Made by a program: the position numbers and the translations under genes. DNA of 64,000 nt from Phoronis australis (Eukaryota; Phoronida; Phoronidae). The notes under the pieces are model-generated. The model did not search any database. It was not told the origin of the DNA and was given only the letters and a program-made list of their open reading frames with translations. Shown here one piece after another: positions 58,311 to 64,000 of the stretch; within the stretch, counting starts at the first letter, position 1; the number at the start of each line of letters is the position of its first letter. The stretch lies in NCBI GenBank assembly GCA_002633005.1, contig NMRA01000139.1, forward strand, positions 354,624 through 418,623, read 5' to 3'.

Positions 58311-59145
58311 CAGCTTGATGTTAAAGTAAGTTAAAAAGTCTACTTTTACGAAATATCAGATTCTATAGATATTTGGGTAAGTGCTCAGTCAGGCTTGTCA
58401 ATAAGTTCCTACATAACCTTTAGAATGACAGACTCAGGTGAGAAACGTGTTCCCAGAATTCCAGATTATCTTCTTTCTAATGTATATGGTAGAAACACAA
58501 ATTCATTTCCCATGTTTTTTGGAAAAAGATTGATAGCTTTATCATGTGCACGCTGTCTTAGCAGCCATTGGAAATATTTCGAAGAATTGTAGTCATTCAC
58601 AAAAATGTTAGTAGAACTCATTAAAAATGAAATACAGGCATTTTTGGCAATAATTCAGCCTGGTATTAATGATATTTCACCACTCTTGGTTCACTGTGCC
58701 TATTTTTGATTGTTGAGAGTTGATCACTTAAAAAAGGTTCTTCATAACTTTTATGCAACCATGTTTGCATGGGGATAATTTCTGATGTGTGCGATCAAGC
58801 ATAGAGTTGATATCGTAGATTTCTGCCAAAGCTGATTGGTCTCATTTGGCTAAATGTCATTTTTTGTTCTTTTCATGCGACACCAATGTAATGACGTTTC
58901 TTCTTGTGCCCCTGCATTATTGACCTGTTCTTGTAATTTGCCCCTCTGCATGTTACTGAAGCTGACCAACTGTCTCATTAGTATGAGCAATGCACACGAT
59001 CTTAATGTATTTTCTTCGAAAGTCTTAATCTCGATATGGTTGACAAGCATTTGTGAGTCACATGTTAATTGACATTTGATTTAGTTGTCATTTCCTTCCT
59101 GAACATTATGTTTCTCGATGATCGTCACTTATAGAATTCTAGCAT
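58311..59145. other. No gene seen
   Basis: Nothing recognised. Confidence 0.35.
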
Positions 59146-59197
59146 TTTGAGAACCAGTTTTCTCCACTGAATAACGCACATCAAACTGGTTCTCAAA
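59146..59197. repeat. Perfect 15-bp stem, 22-nt loop
   Basis: tttgagaaccagttt (59146-59160) and its exact reverse complement (59183-59197). It stands alone in otherwise unremarkable sequence. Confidence 0.85.
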
Positions 59198-59488
59198 TCC
59201 AGGACCCCTTTATTCACACTATTGCTTGTTTCTTCATTAATAACATAAAAAGAACACAATTTGTCTGTATAAAACAAAAACTTCTGGAAATTTGCTGACA
59301 AATTTCTTGATGTAAGAGCTGTCGGGCTCCTACTGAGGAATGATGACTGACCTGATTCTTGAAAATTACATCGCCCTCTGCCACTATTCCTTGACTACTC
59401 CAGTTCCCTAGATCCTAAGTCAGACAACTTAAAAAATTTTGCAGGGCTCCTTTGAAAGATTTCTTTTTGTATGGTAAAGCTCAGATGG

Positions 59489-59711
59489 GAGAGCAACAGT
59501 GATGGAAAATGTTCTGCGCCCCCTATAATTGGTGCATGGTCTAGGCTATGAGACTCTGTTTACAAATAGGGCACATGTTGTTTCTCTGCACTTATCATCT
59601 GGACACTGGTGCACACTGTCTTGGTGTGATGGAATAAGGTCATAATATCATCTCGTGCCTCACGGTGGTCATAGGGAGCGCATAGGACATTTTCCATCAC
59701 TGTTGCTGAGA
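59489..59711. mobile_element. Small inverted-repeat MITE (~220 bp)
   Basis: agagcaacagtgatggaaaa (from 59490) and its inverted copy ending cagcaaca (read on minus from 59709) extend through 'tgttctgcgccccctat' against 'tgtcctatgcgctccctat'. The arms are about 37 bp. No coding content. Confidence 0.7.
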
Positions 59712-62027
59712 ATTTCCATAGAATTTTCAATGCAATGGGTATTAGAGTAGCACACAATCAATGTTAACATTACCAGGAGTAGCCTAAGTCCTGTTTAGAC
59801 ATCAACTTTTGATCCAGCACAACCATTACAGTGTTCTGTCCTTCAGTAACTTTTCCAGACATGAGGGGTGCTGAACATGGGATAACATCTGGCTCTTTTT
59901 TGGGGGGGGAGGGTAAACTTCCCAACTTGTTGTTGGGCTATAAGAATTGAACAAATTGGAAGCAACGGGATGTTGCCGTCATGCTGACACCAAGGAACGT
60001 GATCTGTGTCAAGTGGCCATGTAGTTTCACTAACTGTGGCAAGATGGAAGTTGTACGCTGGAGAGTGGAATGCACATGTGCAGATTTACAAATGGAGGGA
60101 GTTGCAGAGACAGAGATCCCGTATGTAGGTCATTGCACATGGGCAGTAGAGATGATCTTTTCCGCCTTGCCCCAGTTTTTCGTTTAGACATATAATTGAC
60201 TCGGAGTAAGATGTTTGAGCGCAAATTGCTCTACCTCCCCCGAAACGGGTGGCAATAGTTGTCACCGTTTACACACAGGAACATCTTGTTTGGTGTCATC
60301 TGATCCAGGTAAACTTTTGTAGTGTGAACGGCACTTTAGACACAAAACACACCGTGGTGACATGAATGAAGTGGTGAACAAAATTTTGTACAATGTGAAT
60401 GAAAACAAAAAGTTCTACACAGGTAAGGTGGTATAGCCGCTAAGAAAGTGCATGTCTCAACATAGCATACATGGGGAATGCCAGTGGCGTAAAGCCTACC
60501 TTGAATTGTCACTCTTGCAAGTTTGGCTCTTAAAACATGTTTACAGCTACACTCTTATCACTTCCAAGGTGATCAACTGAAATGTGTGATAAAGGATTAT
60601 ACTGACTCAATTCCAAAGTACACGCTATGTCTCCACCTGCTATTGTCTCCACACACGAGAAGTCGAGAGAACGGATGAGCACGTCGGCACAGAGTCAGTA
60701 AAGACGGCAATTTGGTATATACATGTGTTTTTGGGTTGATTTCCAACTTTACACCTAGATATAATTCAATATAATGTACCTTGACAGAGATTTGTCAGAA
60801 ATAACACAAAGTTATGCAAATAGCGATCGGGAGGCGTTGGGTCTACCAAACAATAGGAGGCAGCACTGGTCAAGATATGATTTGTTTTTTATACCTTGGG
60901 ATTCATGAAGTATTTCATTTTCACAAATTTGAACAAAAACAATTTCCAAAATAATGTTTTTTATAGTTAACAAATGTCCAAAATTCCGCCATGTTCATTG
61001 ATTACAGCTGTACAACTGCTAATATTGAGGCAGTTTTCTTCCTGATTATTTTTATTGAACATTTGATCAATTAACCTACACTGTTCTACCATATCTTGTT
61101 CTGAATCAAAGAAACAATTACCAGAATCTCAACTAAGTTTGGTCGTTGGCACAATGCCAACAAACTCTCCTTCTTAAAGCAGGTGAAATACAACGCCAAG
61201 TGTTTTGAGGATCCCATTGTCTTGAGTGTCCACCGATTGCCAAACTTATGAACTGAATTTGTGTTGATAACAAACTTCCATTGTATAGTTGACCTTGATT
61301 GTTGACTGCAGTTGTTTTCTCGCTTCATTATTCTGGCAAAAGTTTGTTAAGTTAGACTGTTAGGCTGATAAAATTTCTCATTCTGATCAAGGGTTATGCT
61401 TCAGTTTCTTAGAAGGCAAACCCAGCTTCCGTGATGGAAAAAATTTATCAGGCTATTTCATGATTTTGAGATTCAGGACATCTTTTTAATTGAAATTTTA
61501 GTGAATTCCTGTAACCTATTTACTTGAGAATTTTAAGCAGTGTTTCCCGGGAGTGTACTGCCTTTTTCAAGGTTCTGCTAATTTGAAACCAAAGCTTCCC
61601 ACAGTTTGTTATCAGGTCGATACACGTCAACAGGTGTCGCAGAACATTAAATATGCAAAAGAGTCGGTGGAACGTTACTTAAAATTCTCAAGTAAACTAC
61701 GAAAGATCATTTTCCTAGTCTATTTTTAACCCTTATTGTTTACTTCCTACAAAAACAGTGGTTCGTGGCAAAACTTACCGGTCATTGGCAAAAATTATGC
61801 CTTTCCTTGAATGCCACAGCGCCCTCTCTTAGACTCTGCGGCATTTATCCAAAATACTGCACATCTATGTTCCTAATAACTTCTTTACATTAAGATTAGT
61901 TTGCCATTTGTGATTATGATATCAATTAAGTTTCCAGACTTGCGTTGAGTGAGTTGGAATGGATACTGGTAATATGAAAATATTTGAAAAGCTGAATGAT
62001 GCACAATGTTACTTTCTTTTGTTCCAG
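59712..62027 (+). other. No confident gene; weak exon candidate at 60362-60422
   Basis: ATG at 60362 (gacATGa) opens MNEVVNKILYNVNENKKFYT and reaches tctacacag|gtaaggtg, a near-consensus donor, in phase 1. The acceptor at 62027 would continue in frame. The support is splice-site form and phase only. Confidence 0.2.
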
Positions 62028-62224
62028 TCAGCTCAGAAGTTATGTTAGGCAAAAGCCCGACTTATCTGAAACTATGTGTCAACCTTACAACGTGCTCTAC
62101 GCTCTGCAAAATATGGGAGTTCAACCTGGAATGTGGAAGTGCCCTCTGTAGGACCCTAGAGAAATGTCCAAATTGGGCAACTTCGGAACATGGTATCTCA
62201 GAAATCGTAGATAGATTCATTTAA
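62028..62224 (+). other. Weak terminal-exon candidate
   Basis: The acceptor is tttcttttgttccag| at 62027. One frame (matching phase 1 from 60422) is open to a stop at 62222-62224 and is Cys-rich. Another frame reads 'RQKPDLSETMCQPYNVLYAL' and stops at 62143-62145. From about 62137 the sequence belongs to a dispersed repeat, which weakens the longer frame. Confidence 0.2.
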
Positions 62225-62520
62225 AAATTTGACTGGGTTGCCGTACTTCTTTGTTGGCTGATTTCCATAACGCTACCAGGAATTATTTTAATAAAATCGC
62301 TCTTAAGCTTGAAGAGCTATCAAAAATAGGACTTTCGCTTATCTTATTTATTATGAAACATAAAAAATGTTATAAAAGGAAAACAAAACAGTATTTTAGA
62401 AAATAACAGCTTTTTTGAGATTTCATCATGAATATTTATATCAAACAAGCAATGTATTTGCTATGGTTGAAGCTGTCTTTCTTACTAAATTTTACTAAAA
62501 CTGCATGGTGATGTGACCCA
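62137..62520 (+). repeat. Ancient three-copy dispersed repeat, member 3
   Basis: Shared landmarks with 35661 and 57944 are 'gtaggaccctagagaaatg', 'ggtatctcagaaat', 'gagctatcaaaaatagga', 'tttttgagatttcat' and 'aaattttactaaaactgcatggt'. Confidence 0.6.
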
Positions 62521-64000
62521 AATGCTGGCACATTGGTATAGTCAAGAATTAAATTTTACAGGCTTTGTTCTTTTAAAAATAACATACTTCCACTGACTTA
62601 AATTCTGCTGTTTTGTAGATATGTGTCAGCCTTGCTGATACGTAGCCAGTTTATGATAACAACATTGCCATACCGCCTGGCAAGGTTAATGTTGTTTCCT
62701 TCTACAATTTGTGGTTTTCTATTTAGAACTAATAAGTTCTGGATAACATTGATTGTTCTATGAATGAAGGATGGCCAGCCTGATTCTCATGATGAGAAAC
62801 CAACATTCCAATGACACAACTTGCCTGGTTAGGTTGTGTTTGCTCTCAGTTATTTCACCTCGCTGGTTCTCTGTGTGCCACAAGGTGGGGCGGTAGCCGC
62901 GTCAGCACGCAGGTATCACTTAATTTTCCTTGGGAAATTTTTGTACACCGGCGTTTCTGATTGGCTAGTCGAATTCTCAACAGGCAGCGCTTTACGCAAA
63001 CAAACTGGCATGACTGATGGACTGAAGTGTAAATGTGATCTGTTGTACAGACAAATCAGTGCTTAAAATTTATGTTCAGGAAATGTGAATCCTAGAAATT
63101 GTGATTGCGCCTTTTCGGAATGCATCTTTCTACTGTCGATGACTTTTGTTTATGATAGTGTCCTGTATTCATACAGTATGAATAACACACCAGTTAAATT
63201 GGCCAGATATGTGTTTATTGTACATCTGTGTGCTTCAAGCACGCGGCTATTAAACATCACTGCAGAAGAAACGAAATTGTTTCTGCGACGCCACTTGCAC
63301 GACAAGGCTAAAAATCGTTCACAGTCTGCCATTTTTTCACGGTGTTGTAAAGCTAACCAATAACTGCCGAGGTTACATTGACCAATGCTAAAGCGCGTGC
63401 CACTGCGTGATACCTGCGTGCTGGCTGGGCTGAGCACACAGGGAACCAGGGAGTTATTCCACCTGATTGATCAGATTAAGAGGATTTTGCACTTAATGGT
63501 GCTGTTTCCAAGTATTTTGAAACCATTCTGGAAAATTACAAGGGATTAATTTTACAAACAGCTGAGTCTCCAAAGGATTTGTAAATACCTCTATTGGTGG
63601 ACAATGACACTATATCACTATTGTGAATGACCAGTCAGTTCAGTGGTTGAATGGTTTTAGAAAGCATCCAGAATTTTAATTGAATCAACAGTGCCTTGTA
63701 TTAATCCAGTGAAATATGGTGGAACTCAAATTGGTGTCCCAATGCAAAAAAATTGCTAAAAACTACACATGGTTATTTCCTCTGATTTTCACTTGGGAAC
63801 GGAAGTGTGGTTATGCCAATTGCTTTGAAGTGAGGAGAGATTGAGGACCAGTATGGATGTTCATCAGGGCTTGGAATAACCAATGACAAAAAACGCGGAA
63901 ACTTTTACTTTTACGGCCCAAATCATGCCCGATAACCAGCCTTTGAAATGGTCAATGTGAACCTTTCCGCGACAAAAATGGGGAGGACTAAAAAAAAAAA
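62521..64000. other. No gene seen to the window end
   Basis: Overlapping frames on opposite strands at 63085-63437 have no recognisable motif. The window ends in a run of A. Confidence 0.35.

Overview
The window is nuclear DNA from an animal, most likely an invertebrate with high allelic diversity. It has spliced coding exons with introns of 1.4-3.2 kb. It also has remnants of a CR1/L2-type non-LTR retrotransposon, many short inverted-repeat DNA transposons, and long minisatellites. There are no operons, ribosome binding sites or other prokaryotic features. No species can be named from the sequence alone.

Layout. 1-2.4 kb is a composite repeat built from diverged monomers, with a 20-bp minisatellite inside it. 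2.9-5.4 kb is a TA-flanked inverted-repeat transposon that was itself hit by a hAT-like element carrying a tRNA-like segment. 6.3-7.9 kb is a decayed CR1/L2-like LINE on the minus strand, followed by a CAG/GGC-type microsatellite. 9.0-14.8 kb holds a dispersed mosaic repeat, two copies of a ~0.8-kb MITE, and a Mutator-like foldback element with a perfect 9-bp target duplication. An uninterrupted copy of its target repeat lies 2 kb away. 15.4-17.5 kb has a GTAA array and a foldback repeat.

The best-supported host gene is on the minus strand at 20.7-28.7 kb. Its three main coding exons, plus a probable 52-nt exon, join in frame into a ~610-630-residue polar, basic protein of unknown function. 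Two donor sites 5 nt apart at the end of exon 1 would allow the short exon to be included or skipped without a frame change. The stop codon lies inside an AATAAA hexamer.

28.7-64 kb holds no confident gene. It has LINE and MITE fragments, a 1.1-kb near-identical duplication that ends at an N and looks like an unmerged haplotype or contig join, and a ~1.3-kb 41-bp minisatellite. It also has several long perfect or near-perfect hairpins and a three-copy ancient repeat family. A few splice-site-flanked open stretches on the plus strand (36.9, 56.5, 60.4 and 62.0 kb) are recorded only as weak exon candidates.

All comparisons were made by eye within the window. No database search was possible, so family names (hAT, Mutator-like, CR1/L2) rest on termini, target duplications and protein motifs.
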